Below are positions 43,572 to 53,527 of a stretch of DNA of 64,000 bases, piece after piece; positions within the stretch are counted from its first letter, which is position 1, and each line of letters opens with the position of its first letter. The DNA is taken from contig NZ_BMDT01000011.1 of assembly GCF_014635985.1 (NCBI RefSeq), positions 45,259-109,258 on the forward strand. The letters are read 5' to 3'. A program made the translations under genes and the position numbers. The DNA is from Enterococcus alcedinis. Lineage in GTDB: Bacteria; Bacillota; Bacilli; Lactobacillales; Enterococcaceae. The notes beneath the pieces were generated by a model. That model saw nothing but the letters and a program-made list of their open reading frames with translations, was not told the DNA's origin and searched no databases.

Positions 43572-44339
43572 TTAGTAAATACCCAAAAGTTCATCTTCAA
43601 CATCCAAAGTCCAAGAAGCAAGATCTTTGTGATAAATTAAATGACCCAATAAGTAATCGGAATTATAATTAATTTTTTTGACAGAAAGGGGACTATCTTC
43701 TGCATAAATCAGTGGAATTTGTAGTTCGTTTTTCATCAATTTTGATTGATCAATCGCAATCAACACGCCTTCTTTAAAGGCTTCTTTTAATGTTTTTAGT
43801 AATTCAATATTTATTTTTTCAACGGGTTGCGCTTTACGGAAAAAAGTCGACCGTGAATTCAATAATTCCAATGATAGATGATTGATTTTGAGTGCCAAAA
43901 TACGATAAAATTCATCTAAGTAACGATAGTATGTCCGATTGACGCCACCTTCAAGTTCAAAGAAAACAAAGTTATTTTGTAATTTATAGAAAAAAGGCGA
44001 ATATAAATGGGTTTTCATATGACCGAAGTATAGCAATTCGGAGATCTCCAGGGGTGTTAACTCTCTTAATAGATCCAATTCAGTGAAATCAATCCAACGC
44101 TTATCGAGTAATGATTGATTTTTATGTAGACTATCAAAATAGTGAGTGATGGCAGCATAACCACGAATGATTTTCATCGTTGTGTGTTTTTCAAACTCAC
44201 CCTGATCACTACTAGCATTTAATAATAAAATGTTTTTTGGTTGATGGGTAATACCATGGTAAAAATCACGTGGCGTAAAGCCTTGCGTTACAACGGTATT
44301 ACTTGTCGTGTCCAAATGAACATAAAGTGATGCTGTCAT
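43572..44339 (-). CDS. Hypothetical protein, 255 residues
   Basis: Not recognised. The product is soluble, with no signal peptide or membrane span, moderately charged and rich in Leu, Tyr and His. It starts MTASLYVHLDTTSNTVVTQG and ends in WTLDVEDELLGIY. A run of alternating helix-like segments (about 95-190) follows a region rich in aromatic residues (FGHMKTHLYSPFFYKLQNNF). GGAGG precedes ATG 44339. It stands alone between a bidirectional terminator and the divergent sortase gene. Base composition resembles its neighbours, so recent transfer is not suggested. Confidence 0.7.
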   Translation of the reverse strand: MTASLYVHLDTTSNTVVTQGFTPRDFYHGITHQPKNILLLNASSDQGEFEKHTTMKIIRGYAAITHYFDSLHKNQSLLDKRWIDFTELDLLRELTPLEISELLYFGHMKTHLYSPFFYKLQNNFVFFELEGGVNRTYYRYLDEFYRILALKINHLSLELLNSRSTFFRKAQPVEKINIELLKTLKEAFKEGVLIAIDQSKLMKNELQIPLIYAEDSPLSVKKINYNSDYLLGHLIYHKDLASWTLDVEDELLGIY

Positions 44340-44544
44340 TTTCTCCCCTCCTATTTTTAAACTCTCTATATTCTATTTTACAATAGAATGAATAAAATAG
44401 CTTATGTCTTTTCGATTAAATTCAGATTACAAGGCAACGTATATCTTCAATATTAAGAGCACTAAGATAAGAAACGCCTAAAAACAAAACGTGTGTTAAA
44501 ATAGAAGAAAGTATTTTGGAGAAGAACAAAAGGATGTGAAACAA

Positions 44545-45255
44545 ATGAGACGTAAAAAATGGAAAAATCGTTTGATTAATAGTTTATTATTTCTATTATT
44601 TATAGTCGGGATAGCCTTAATTTTTAATCAACCAATCAAAAACTTCCTATTAGGTCGTTCAAAAGAACACTATCAAGTCGCAACCATTAGCCGTGAACAA
44701 GTGGAAGAAGGGCTTGCGCAAAAGGCAACGTTTGATTTTGACCAAGTCCAACCTGTCGATTTAGATGCGGTGATTCGCGCGCAGTTAAGTGGAAAAATCT
44801 TACCGGTCATCGGGGGTGTGGCGATTCCAAGTATTGAAGTCCAGTTACCAATTTTTAAAGGACTGGATAATGACGCCTTATTGTTTGGTGCAGGCACTTT
44901 TGATCCTGAGCAAAAAATGGGTGAAGGAAATTACGCATTGGCGAGTCATCGAATCGAAGAAACAACGATTTTATTTACCCGTTTAGATGAAGTACAATTA
45001 GATGAGACCGTTTATTTAACGGATATGGAAAATATTTATACTTATAACGTGACGGTTTCTAAGCGAATCGAACCAACCGAAGTTGAAGTGTTGGACGAGG
45101 TGGAAGGTAAGAAGATGGTGACTTTGATTACATGTGGTGAACGTGCCGGCGTGACTCGTTGGTTAGTGCAAGGTGAGTTAACGGATGTGACTTCGGTTAA
45201 AACGGCAGACAAAGAGATGTTAGCGGCATTTTCAATGGAACAAAAAACATTTTAA
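44545..45255 (+). CDS. srtA: Class A sortase
   Basis: Membrane-bound transpeptidase that attaches LPXTG-type proteins to peptidoglycan. The 236-residue protein has a basic N-terminus and one membrane anchor (LINSLLFLLFIVGIALIF, about 8-25), then the sortase beta-barrel with catalytic His in YALASHRI (about 133), Cys in VTLITCGE (about 196) and Arg in VTRWLVQGEL (about 207). ATG 44545 is preferred over GTG 44536, which is too close to AAAGGA. No LPXTG substrate lies next to it, as is usual for housekeeping sortase. Confidence 0.92.
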   Translation: MRRKKWKNRLINSLLFLLFIVGIALIFNQPIKNFLLGRSKEHYQVATISREQVEEGLAQKATFDFDQVQPVDLDAVIRAQLSGKILPVIGGVAIPSIEVQLPIFKGLDNDALLFGAGTFDPEQKMGEGNYALASHRIEETTILFTRLDEVQLDETVYLTDMENIYTYNVTVSKRIEPTEVEVLDEVEGKKMVTLITCGERAGVTRWLVQGELTDVTSVKTADKEMLAAFSMEQKTF

Positions 45256-45268
45256 GTGAGGGATACGA

Positions 45269-45487
45269 ATGAAGAGTGAATTTTCATATGAAATATTAGA
45301 AGAGATTGGTGTTTTATCAGAAAATGCTAAAGGTTGGCGCAAAGAGTTGAATTTAGTCAGTTGGAACGGCAATCCTGCAAAATTCGATTTAAGGGATTGG
45401 GCACCCAATCATGAAAAAATGGGTAAAGGTGTTACGTTAAGTAATGAAGAATTTGCGCTTTTAAAGCAACTAATTGAAAAGATGTAG
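45269..45487 (+). CDS. YdbC/PC4-like nucleic acid-binding protein
   Basis: A 72-residue protein matching the YdbC family, the bacterial relatives of the eukaryotic coactivator PC4: ELNLVSWNGNPAKFDLRDWAPNHEKMGKGVTLSNEEF. Homologues form dimers that bind single-stranded DNA. The exact role in the cell is unknown. The gene begins 14 bases after the sortase stop and 16 bases before yicC, so these are probably cotranscribed. Confidence 0.82.
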   Translation: MKSEFSYEILEEIGVLSENAKGWRKELNLVSWNGNPAKFDLRDWAPNHEKMGKGVTLSNEEFALLKQLIEKM

Positions 45488-45502
45488 GAGAGAAATAGGC
45501 AT

Positions 45503-46384
45503 ATGAAAAGTATGACAGGTTTTGGTAAAGCATTAAAGGTAACAGAGAATTATCAAGTTGATGTTGAAATTAAAAGCGTCAATCATCGTTTTTTAGATTT
45601 CCAACTGCGGATGCCACGTCAATTGAATGCTTTTGAAAATCAAATTCGTCAAACCATTAAAGAACAACTCAATCGTGGTCGTATCGAAGTCTTTATTACT
45701 TTGACTGAAAAAAATGACTCACGCAAAGAAGCCGTTGTACATTGGGATTTAATTGAGGGACTGGTGCAATCAATCGAAGCGCAGATGCAAGAACGGTTTC
45801 AGACAACATTAGCAGTTGAGCATTTAATTGAAGGGTTTTTAGAAAATCCAGCGTTTATGGAAATTCAAGAAAAGCCAATGAATGATGATTCATTAGAACG
45901 GCTTGTCTTAGAAGCCGTGCGTGAAGCAGCGCTAGCTAATTTAGCTTCGCGCGCAGTAGAAGGACAAGGCATTCAGCAAGTCTTAGTTGATAATCAAAAC
46001 ATTTTTGCCGCACATTTAACTGCGTTGGCCGATTTTGTTGCAGTTTTTGAAGTTGAGTACCAAGCTCGTTTTCAGAAAAAACTAGAAGAATATCTAGGGG
46101 CTTCCGTTGAACAAGAGCGCGTATTAACAGAAATGGTGATTTTAATTGAAAAAAGTGATGTGCATGAAGAGCTGGATCGTCTCAAGATTCATTTAAAAAC
46201 TTTTGAGGAATTACTATTTAAAAATGAGCCAGTCGGACGTGAGCTAGACTTTTTAGTACAAGAAATGAACCGCGAAGTGAATACCATTGGTTCAAAATCA
46301 ACAACTATTGAAGTAAAGAACCATGTCGTTCAAATGAAGACAACATTGGAAAAAATTCGTGAACAAATTCAAAATATTGAATAA
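45503..46384 (+). CDS. yicC: YicC-family endoribonuclease
   Basis: The 293-residue protein begins with the family signature MKSMTGFGKA and carries VEIKSVNHRFLDFQLRMPRQL (about 22) and a C-terminal DUF1732 region with GRELDFLVQEMNREVNTIGSKS (about 246). YicC proteins are hexameric ribonucleases in E. coli and B. subtilis. The location just before gmk-rpoZ is the conserved Firmicute position. GAGAG precedes ATG 45503. Confidence 0.92.
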   Translation: MKSMTGFGKALKVTENYQVDVEIKSVNHRFLDFQLRMPRQLNAFENQIRQTIKEQLNRGRIEVFITLTEKNDSRKEAVVHWDLIEGLVQSIEAQMQERFQTTLAVEHLIEGFLENPAFMEIQEKPMNDDSLERLVLEAVREAALANLASRAVEGQGIQQVLVDNQNIFAAHLTALADFVAVFEVEYQARFQKKLEEYLGASVEQERVLTEMVILIEKSDVHEELDRLKIHLKTFEELLFKNEPVGRELDFLVQEMNREVNTIGSKSTTIEVKNHVVQMKTTLEKIREQIQNIE

Positions 46385-46445
46385 TTGCTGGATTTATGAG
46401 AGAATGCATCAAAAAGATTAAGAAAAATACGTTATATTAAAGTAA

Positions 46446-47129
<684 letters not shown>

Positions 47130-47135
47130 AAAACT

Positions 47136-47435
47136 ATGATGTTAAAACCGTCGATTGACGCATTATTGGATCGTGTGAACTCAAAATATTCTCTAGTAAT
47201 CTTAGCAAGTAAACGTGCACATGAATTAGAAGCAGGGGCGCAAGCAACGATTGAGAATTTTGATTCCGTAAAAACTGTTGGACAAGCATTGGAAGAAATC
47301 GAAGCAGAAACAATTGTGAACGATCCACATCCAGAAGTAAAACGCGCACGTTTACAACGTGAAGAAGAAGAGCGTCAAGCAGCAAAAGAACAAGAGCAAA
47401 AAGATATGGAAGCAAAAGTTCGCCAAAACCAATAA
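47136..47435 (+). CDS. rpoZ: RNA polymerase omega subunit
   Basis: Small assembly subunit of RNA polymerase, 99 residues. The core [28 protein letters not shown] is followed by the long Glu/Arg/Gln-rich C-terminal tail usual in lactic acid bacteria (about 65-99). Either ATG 47136 or 47139 may be used after GAGGAG at 47118-47123. It ends the yicC-gmk-rpoZ unit, with a terminator right after. Confidence 0.93.
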   Translation: MMLKPSIDALLDRVNSKYSLVILASKRAHELEAGAQATIENFDSVKTVGQALEEIEAETIVNDPHPEVKRARLQREEEERQAAKEQEQKDMEAKVRQNQ

Positions 47436-47444
47436 GAGTCGTTA

Positions 47445-47474
47445 AAGTCTGGAGGATATCGTCCAGACTTTTTT
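47445..47474 (+). terminator. Terminator after rpoZ
   Basis: AAAGTCTGGA pairs with TCCAGACTTT around an 8-base loop, followed by TTTAC. Confidence 0.9.
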
Positions 47475-47560
47475 ACATTTAAAAACCACCGATGTTTGTT
47501 GAGACTTTCAGGACAAACGGTTGAAACTTTAGTAAAATAAGAAGGAAGGAGAGGGAGCGA

Positions 47561-49972
47561 TTGTCATATTATGCAGCAGTGATTGTTGATGTTCCAACGA
47601 TGCAAACCGATCAGCCTTATACGTATCGTGTACCAAAACAGTGGCAAGAAATCATTGCGCCAGGTATGCGTGTCGAAGTGCCGTTTGGCGAAGGCAATCG
47701 TCATATCCAAGGATTTGTCATGGCTTTGTCTGAAGAAGAACCGTCAAATCCAGAAATTGTCTTAAAAGACTTAATTCGAGTCATTGATTTAGCACCCGTC
47801 GTCAATCCAGAGTTATTGCAGTTAGCAGATTATATGAAAGATGTCACTTTTTCATTTAAAATTACTTGTCTACAAACGATGTTGCCAGCTGCGATGAAAG
47901 CAGCCTATGAAAAAAAATTCGTTTTGATTGATGAAACGCATGAAATCAAAGCACAGTATTTTAAACAGCAAACAGAAGTTGATTGGCAAGTGATTGAAGA
48001 TGCCGGTGAATTGCCTCGTTTTCAACGTTTGCGTACGGCAGGTGTTGTAGATATTCGTTATGTCGTGAAAGAAAAAACGAAGAAAAAAATGGTTCGTTAT
48101 GTCAACAGTCAGATTACTGAAGCGAATTTTGCTGAAATCAAAGCGTCTTTACGGGCGAATGCCTTGCGTCAGCATCAATTGATTGAAACTTTAAAAGTGA
48201 CGCCACGAGAAACGACTGCTTTTTATACGAAACAAGGACTGTCTGCGGCGAATTTAAACCAAGGGGAAGAACAGGGATGGCTCACGATTGAAGAAGTCGA
48301 GACCTACCGTGACCCGTTTAAAGATCATGATTTTCCGATGACACAACCTTTTGCGTTAAATGACGAGCAAGCGCATGCGGTCGAGCGCATTGTAGCTGCT
48401 GAAACCAATCGTGACGCGACGACTTTCTTATTAGAAGGTATTACAGGTAGTGGTAAAACCGAAGTTTACTTGCAATCCATTGCTCAAATTTTAGCGAAAG
48501 GCAAGACGGCGATGATGCTCGTGCCAGAAATTGCCTTAACGCCCCAAATGGTTCAACGTTTTAAAAGTCGTTTTGGCAAAGCCGTTGCGGTGCTTCATAG
48601 TGGCTTATCGCAAGGGGAGAAGTATGATGAGTGGCGCAAAATTGAACGGGGCGAATCACAAGTCGTTGTCGGTGCCCGCTCCGCCGTTTTTGCCCCACTC
48701 GAAAATATCGGTCTGATTATTATTGACGAAGAGCACGAAGCGACGTATAAACAAGACGAAGCCCCTCGTTATCATGCACGTGATTTGGCGATTTGGCGTA
48801 GTCAGTACCATCATTGCCCAGTCGTTCTCGGCAGTGCCACCCCATCGTTAGAATCTCGGGCTCGGGGCCAAAAAAATCGTTATGAGCTCTTGTTCTTGAC
48901 GAAACGAGCACATGAGGCCGCAAAGTTACCTGACGTGACGATTGTCGATTTAAAAGACGAATACACGCAAAAAAATACGGGGACATTCTCGCGTTTATTA
49001 CAAGAAAAAATTGCAGATCGCCTCGTTAAAAAAGAACAAATTGTCCTATTACTAAACCGTCGTGGCTATTCATCCTTTATGATGTGTCGTGATTGTGGTT
49101 ATGTTCAAGAATGTCCGAATTGTGATATTTCTTTGACGCTTCATATGGACGTAAGAAAAATGGCTTGTCACTATTGTGGACACCAAGAAGCAATTCCGAA
49201 TAAGTGCCCCGACTGCCAAAGTCCTAAAATTCGCTATTACGGTACGGGTACGCAAAAAGTCGAAGAAGAACTCCAGACGCTCTACCCGAGTGCCCGTATT
49301 TTACGAATGGACGTGGATACGACACGTAAAAAAGGCGCGCATGAGCGGATTTTAAAAACATTTGAAGATCAAAAAGCCGATATTTTATTAGGCACACAAA
49401 TGATTGCTAAAGGGCTGGATTTTCCTAATATTACGTTAGTTGGCGTCTTAAATGCCGATACGGCTTTAAATTTACCCGACTTTCGTTCAAGTGAGCGAAC
49501 GTTTCAACTGTTAACGCAAGTCAGTGGACGTGCGGGTCGTGGTGAGAAGTCAGGTGAAGTGATTGTTCAAACATTTAACCCAGATCATCATAGTATTGTC
49601 TTAGCTCAAGCACAAGATTACGAAACGTTTTATCGTCATGAAATGCGTTTAAGGCACCAAAGTGGTTATCCGCCTTATTATTTTACCGTTAAGATCTCAG
49701 CTAGCCATCCGTCAGAAGAAGTGGCGGCTAAAAAAATGTATCAAATTGCTGAGAAATTAAAAAACGGTCTAAGTCCGAATAGTCAAATACTAGGCCCTAT
49801 TCCAAGTGGAGTTGCTCGGATTAAAAATCGTTACCATTATCAATTAATTTTAAAATACAAACAAGAACCGCAATTGCATCAAATGTTGCGTGAAATTTTA
49901 GAAACAAGTCAAGTTGATCAACGTCAAAACTTATTTGTCGCGATTGACTATGAACCATTAAACTTTATTTAG
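47561..49972 (+). CDS. priA: Primosomal protein N' (replication restart helicase)
   Basis: DNA helicase that reloads the replisome at stalled forks. The 803-residue protein has an N-terminal DNA-binding part, Walker A GITGSGKTEVY (about 294), the DEAH-type box IIDEEHE (about 387), four zinc-binding CxxC pairs (CRDCG, CPNC, CHYC, CPDC; about 507-552) and helicase motifs GTQMIAKGLDFPN and QVSGRAGRG (about 650). Start TTG 47561 follows GAGAGGGAG. First gene of priA-def-fmt-rsmB-stp-prkC. Confidence 0.96.
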   Translation: MSYYAAVIVDVPTMQTDQPYTYRVPKQWQEIIAPGMRVEVPFGEGNRHIQGFVMALSEEEPSNPEIVLKDLIRVIDLAPVVNPELLQLADYMKDVTFSFKITCLQTMLPAAMKAAYEKKFVLIDETHEIKAQYFKQQTEVDWQVIEDAGELPRFQRLRTAGVVDIRYVVKEKTKKKMVRYVNSQITEANFAEIKASLRANALRQHQLIETLKVTPRETTAFYTKQGLSAANLNQGEEQGWLTIEEVETYRDPFKDHDFPMTQPFALNDEQAHAVERIVAAETNRDATTFLLEGITGSGKTEVYLQSIAQILAKGKTAMMLVPEIALTPQMVQRFKSRFGKAVAVLHSGLSQGEKYDEWRKIERGESQVVVGARSAVFAPLENIGLIIIDEEHEATYKQDEAPRYHARDLAIWRSQYHHCPVVLGSATPSLESRARGQKNRYELLFLTKRAHEAAKLPDVTIVDLKDEYTQKNTGTFSRLLQEKIADRLVKKEQIVLLLNRRGYSSFMMCRDCGYVQECPNCDISLTLHMDVRKMACHYCGHQEAIPNKCPDCQSPKIRYYGTGTQKVEEELQTLYPSARILRMDVDTTRKKGAHERILKTFEDQKADILLGTQMIAKGLDFPNITLVGVLNADTALNLPDFRSSERTFQLLTQVSGRAGRGEKSGEVIVQTFNPDHHSIVLAQAQDYETFYRHEMRLRHQSGYPPYYFTVKISASHPSEEVAAKKMYQIAEKLKNGLSPNSQILGPIPSGVARIKNRYHYQLILKYKQEPQLHQMLREILETSQVDQRQNLFVAIDYEPLNFI

Positions 49973-49988
49973 AGGAAGAAGGGCTCCT

Positions 49989-50480
49989 ATGCGCTATCCA
50001 GTGATTATCCACCCGAACGACAAATTAATGAAAAAAAACCGCGAAGTGACTGAAATTACCGAAGAATTATGGGCACTTTTAGATGATATGCATGAGACAA
50101 TGGTTGCTCATGATGGTGTTGGGATTGCCGCACCGCAAATCGGGAAAAACATTCAAGTTGCGATTGTTGAAGTTGAAGAAGGTGACCTTTTTGAACTGAT
50201 TAATCCAACGATTATCTCTGCCAAAGGCGAAGACATTGACGTGGAAGGTTGTCTAAGTATTCCCCATGTTTTCGGGACGGTCAAACGTCCAGATGAAATT
50301 GTTGTGCGTTACTACGATCGTGAGGGTGATGAAATCGAAGTTGAAGCGTACGGTTATTTAGCTCGAGCGTTACAACACGAAATCGATCACCTAAATGGCG
50401 AACTTTTTATCGATAAAATCATCGAACGCATCCCAGAAGAAGAACTAGAAGCATACATGGAGGAACATCAAAATGACTAA
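49989..50480 (+). CDS. def: Peptide deformylase
   Basis: Metalloenzyme removing the formyl group from nascent proteins. The 163-residue protein has all three motifs: GVGIAAPQIG (about 41), EGCLSIP (about 87, metal Cys) and QHEIDHLNGELF (about 130, two His and Glu). It is the shorter type 1-like form. The next gene, fmt, adds the formyl group to initiator tRNA, and the two overlap by eight bases. Confidence 0.95.
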   Translation: MRYPVIIHPNDKLMKKNREVTEITEELWALLDDMHETMVAHDGVGIAAPQIGKNIQVAIVEVEEGDLFELINPTIISAKGEDIDVEGCLSIPHVFGTVKRPDEIVVRYYDREGDEIEVEAYGYLARALQHEIDHLNGELFIDKIIERIPEEELEAYMEEHQND

Positions 50481-51429
50481 AATTGTTTTTATGGGAACCC
50501 CGCAATTTTCGGTCCCAATTTTAGAAAGCCTTGTTGAAAAAGGCTATGAAGTCGTGGCGGTTGTCACGCAACCCGACCGTCCAGTTGGTCGTAAAAAAAC
50601 GGTTTTACCAACACCGGTTAAAGAAGCAGCTTTACGCTTGGGCTTGAAAGTGTTACAACCTGAAAAAATTAGTCAGTCACCTGAAATGGCTGAAATTATT
50701 GCGCTAGCACCAGATTTAATTGTGACAGCAGCCTTTGGTCAATTTTTACCAGAAAAGCTCTTACAAGTACCAAAACACGGAGCAATTAATGTGCATGCGT
50801 CCTTGCTACCGAAATATCGTGGTGGCGCGCCGGTTCACTATTCGATTATGAAAGGTGAAAAAGAAACAGGCGTAACGATCATGGAAATGATCAAGAAAAT
50901 GGATGCAGGTGGCATCTATGCGCAACGGGCGATTCCGATTACAAAAACCGATGATGTAGGTATTTTATTTGATAAATTAAGCGTCGTTGGTGAAGCGTTA
51001 TTAATCGAAACATTACCAGGAATTTTATCGGGCGAAATCACACCGACACCACAAGATGAGTCATTGGTCACTTTTTCTCCAAACATTACCCGTGAAGAAG
51101 AAATCATTGATTGGACAAAAACAGCTGAAGAAATTGATTGGCAAGTGCGTGGCATGCGCCCATGGCCTGTGGCATACACGACTTATGAAGGCGCTCGTTG
51201 GAAAATTTCAGCCGTAACACCACTTGAAGAAACAACGACTGCAACGCCAGGAACGATTATTTTTAGAGATAAAAAACAATTGAAAATCGCTTGTGGTCAA
51301 GGGACTGTCTTAACAATTGATCAGTTACAACCTGCGGGCAAAGGGCTACAAGAAATGAGTGTCTTTTTAAATGGTAGTGGTCAAAAAGTAGCAGTTGACC
51401 AAAAGGTGGGGGATCATGAAACCAAATAA
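50473..51429 (+). CDS. fmt: Methionyl-tRNA formyltransferase
   Basis: Formylates Met-tRNA(fMet) using 10-formyl-THF. The 318-residue protein has MGTPQFSVPIL at the N-terminus, the folate/catalytic block NVHASLLPKYRGGAPVHYSI (about 107, Asn and His), MDAGGIYAQ (about 142) and a C-terminal OB-like domain. GGAGG precedes ATG 50473 inside the def frame. It overlaps rsmB by 14 bases. Confidence 0.96.
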   Translation: MTKIVFMGTPQFSVPILESLVEKGYEVVAVVTQPDRPVGRKKTVLPTPVKEAALRLGLKVLQPEKISQSPEMAEIIALAPDLIVTAAFGQFLPEKLLQVPKHGAINVHASLLPKYRGGAPVHYSIMKGEKETGVTIMEMIKKMDAGGIYAQRAIPITKTDDVGILFDKLSVVGEALLIETLPGILSGEITPTPQDESLVTFSPNITREEEIIDWTKTAEEIDWQVRGMRPWPVAYTTYEGARWKISAVTPLEETTTATPGTIIFRDKKQLKIACGQGTVLTIDQLQPAGKGLQEMSVFLNGSGQKVAVDQKVGDHETK

Positions 51430-52768
51430 AACAAAAAAAACCGTCCGTTTTGTAGCACTCGAAGCACTTGAGCGCGTCAACAAAGGCGGCGCATATTCAA
51501 ATTTATTATTAAGAGAATTGATTACAACTCGAGGACTAAATGAAAAAGATGGTCGTCTATTGACCGAACTTGTCTACGGTACGATTGCACGTCAACAATT
51601 ACTGGATTATTATTTACAACCTTTTGTCACAAAAGCGAAAAAAGTCGAAGATTGGGTGCGTTTGTTGCTCCAATTATCGATTTATCAATTATTGTATTTA
51701 GATAAAGTCCCTAGTCATGCGATTTTAAATGAGGCAGTCGAAATTGCTAAAGTTCGAGGCAATATCGGAACAAGTAAGTTTGTGAATGGCGTCTTACGTA
51801 ATGTGCAGCGCCAAGGCGTACCTGATTTAGCGGAAATCAAAGATCCGATTGAACATTTGGCGACGGAAATTAGTATGCCACGTTGGTTAGTTGAAAAGTT
51901 TATCAAAGCGATTGGGCTAGAAGAAACAAGAACGCTTGGGCTATCTTTATTTGAACCGAGTCAAGTCAGCGGTCGCATTGATCGCCGTAAAATTACACCT
52001 GAAGCGGCGATCGAGCAACTACAAGCAGAAGGGATTGACGCCAAGGCGAGCTTAATTAGTCCCGATGGCATTGTGGCGGAACGAGGATTTTTAGCAGGAA
52101 GCCAACTGTTTAAAGAAGGGTTATTGACGATTCAAGATGAAAGTTCAATGCTCGTTGCGCCAACGCTTCAACTCGAAGCTTGGCATCAAGTATTAGATGC
52201 TTGTGCAGCACCTGGTGGGAAAACAACCCATATCGGCATGTATTTGGATGCCGAACAAGGCGGTAAGGTCACAGCTTTGGACATTCATACACACAAAGTT
52301 CGTTTAATTAACGAAAACGCCAAAAGATTACACGTCAGCGATGTCGTTGAAACAAAAGTCATGGATGCTCGTGCAACCGATGAGGCTTTTGCAGCAGAAT
52401 CGTTTGATCGTATTTTAGTTGATGCTCCCTGTTCTGGTCTAGGCTTAATGCGACGCAAGCCAGATATTAAATACAACAAAAAAGCGAGTGATTTCGCTCA
52501 ATTACCGGCGATTCAATTAGCCATTTTAAATCATGCAGCCCCAACGTTAAAATCAGGTGGTATACTAGTATATAGTACATGTACGATTGTTTCAGATGAA
52601 AACCAAGAGGTCGTCGATCAATTTTTAGCGACCCATTCAGAGTTTGAAAAAGTGCCACTGGCAGTTTCATCTGTTTTAAATCAAAGTATTCAAGAGGATA
52701 TGTTAACACTTTATCCGCAGACCTTTATGACCGATGGCTTCTTTATTAGCTGTTTACGCAAAAAGTAA
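51416..52768 (+). CDS. rsmB: 16S rRNA (cytosine-967-C5)-methyltransferase
   Basis: Fmu/RsmB family, 450 residues. The N-terminal NusB-like domain (VRFVALEALERVNKGGAYSNLLL) is followed by a Rossmann methyltransferase with LDACAAPGGKTTHI (about 259), LVDAPCSGLGLMRRKPDI (about 331, catalytic Cys) and YSTCTI (about 383, second Cys). ATG 51416 follows AAGGTGGGGG, giving a 14-base overlap with fmt. Confidence 0.95.
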   Translation: MKPNKTKKTVRFVALEALERVNKGGAYSNLLLRELITTRGLNEKDGRLLTELVYGTIARQQLLDYYLQPFVTKAKKVEDWVRLLLQLSIYQLLYLDKVPSHAILNEAVEIAKVRGNIGTSKFVNGVLRNVQRQGVPDLAEIKDPIEHLATEISMPRWLVEKFIKAIGLEETRTLGLSLFEPSQVSGRIDRRKITPEAAIEQLQAEGIDAKASLISPDGIVAERGFLAGSQLFKEGLLTIQDESSMLVAPTLQLEAWHQVLDACAAPGGKTTHIGMYLDAEQGGKVTALDIHTHKVRLINENAKRLHVSDVVETKVMDARATDEAFAAESFDRILVDAPCSGLGLMRRKPDIKYNKKASDFAQLPAIQLAILNHAAPTLKSGGILVYSTCTIVSDENQEVVDQFLATHSEFEKVPLAVSSVLNQSIQEDMLTLYPQTFMTDGFFISCLRKK

Positions 52769-52783
52769 CGAGGTGGAAAGAAG

Positions 52784-53527
52784 ATGGAATTTTATTTTCA
52801 AAGTGATCAAGGCAAAAAACGTCAAAACAATCAAGATTATGCGCAAGTTTTTACCAATCAGGCCGGTAGAGTCCTAGCTTTATTAGCAGATGGGATGGGT
52901 GGGCATCAAGCAGGTGACCTAGCGAGTCAACTAACGGTCAATGAAATTGGCCGTTGTTGGGAGTCAGAAACGATTACCGCAAGCGAAGAAGTGGTCAAAT
53001 GGTTGATTCAAAAAATCCAAACAGAAAACACACGTATTTATGAAAAAGGGCAAGAAGACCCTGCTTTAACAGGAATGGGGACGACATTGGAAGCTGTCTC
53101 GATCTTAGACGATCAATTGACATTGGCACATGTTGGCGATAGTCGAATTTATGTTTTAAGAGACGAACAGCTATTGCCACTTACGGAAGACCATTCGCTC
53201 GTGCATGCTTTAGTTAAATCAGGTGAAATTACACCTGAAATGGCGGCAGTCCATCCACGAAAAAATATTATTACACGTTCTGTTGGTATGCCGGGCACCA
53301 TTGAAGTCGATGTTGCGATTCATAATGTACGAACCGATGACCGGGTATTGATTTGTTCCGATGGGTTAACGAATATGGTTTCAGAGGAGAAAATTTCGGC
53401 AATTATTCGCCAAAATACCTCATTAAAAGATACCGCACAAGCATTAATTGATGCGGCAAATGAACAAGGCGGTACAGATAACATCACCGTCGTATTAATT
53501 GACTTAGGAGGGGGCAGCCATGATTGA
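52784..53527 (+). CDS. stp: PP2C-type Ser/Thr phosphatase
   Basis: Dephosphorylates targets of the neighbouring kinase PrkC. The 247-residue protein has the PPM metal motifs: RQNNQDY (about 14), [15 protein letters not shown] (about 34), GMGTT (about 99), VGDSRIY (about 115), DHSL and GGTDNITVV (about 230). The eight-base overlap with prkC is the typical coupled kinase-phosphatase arrangement. Confidence 0.95.
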   Translation: MEFYFQSDQGKKRQNNQDYAQVFTNQAGRVLALLADGMGGHQAGDLASQLTVNEIGRCWESETITASEEVVKWLIQKIQTENTRIYEKGQEDPALTGMGTTLEAVSILDDQLTLAHVGDSRIYVLRDEQLLPLTEDHSLVHALVKSGEITPEMAAVHPRKNIITRSVGMPGTIEVDVAIHNVRTDDRVLICSDGLTNMVSEEKISAIIRQNTSLKDTAQALIDAANEQGGTDNITVVLIDLGGGSHD

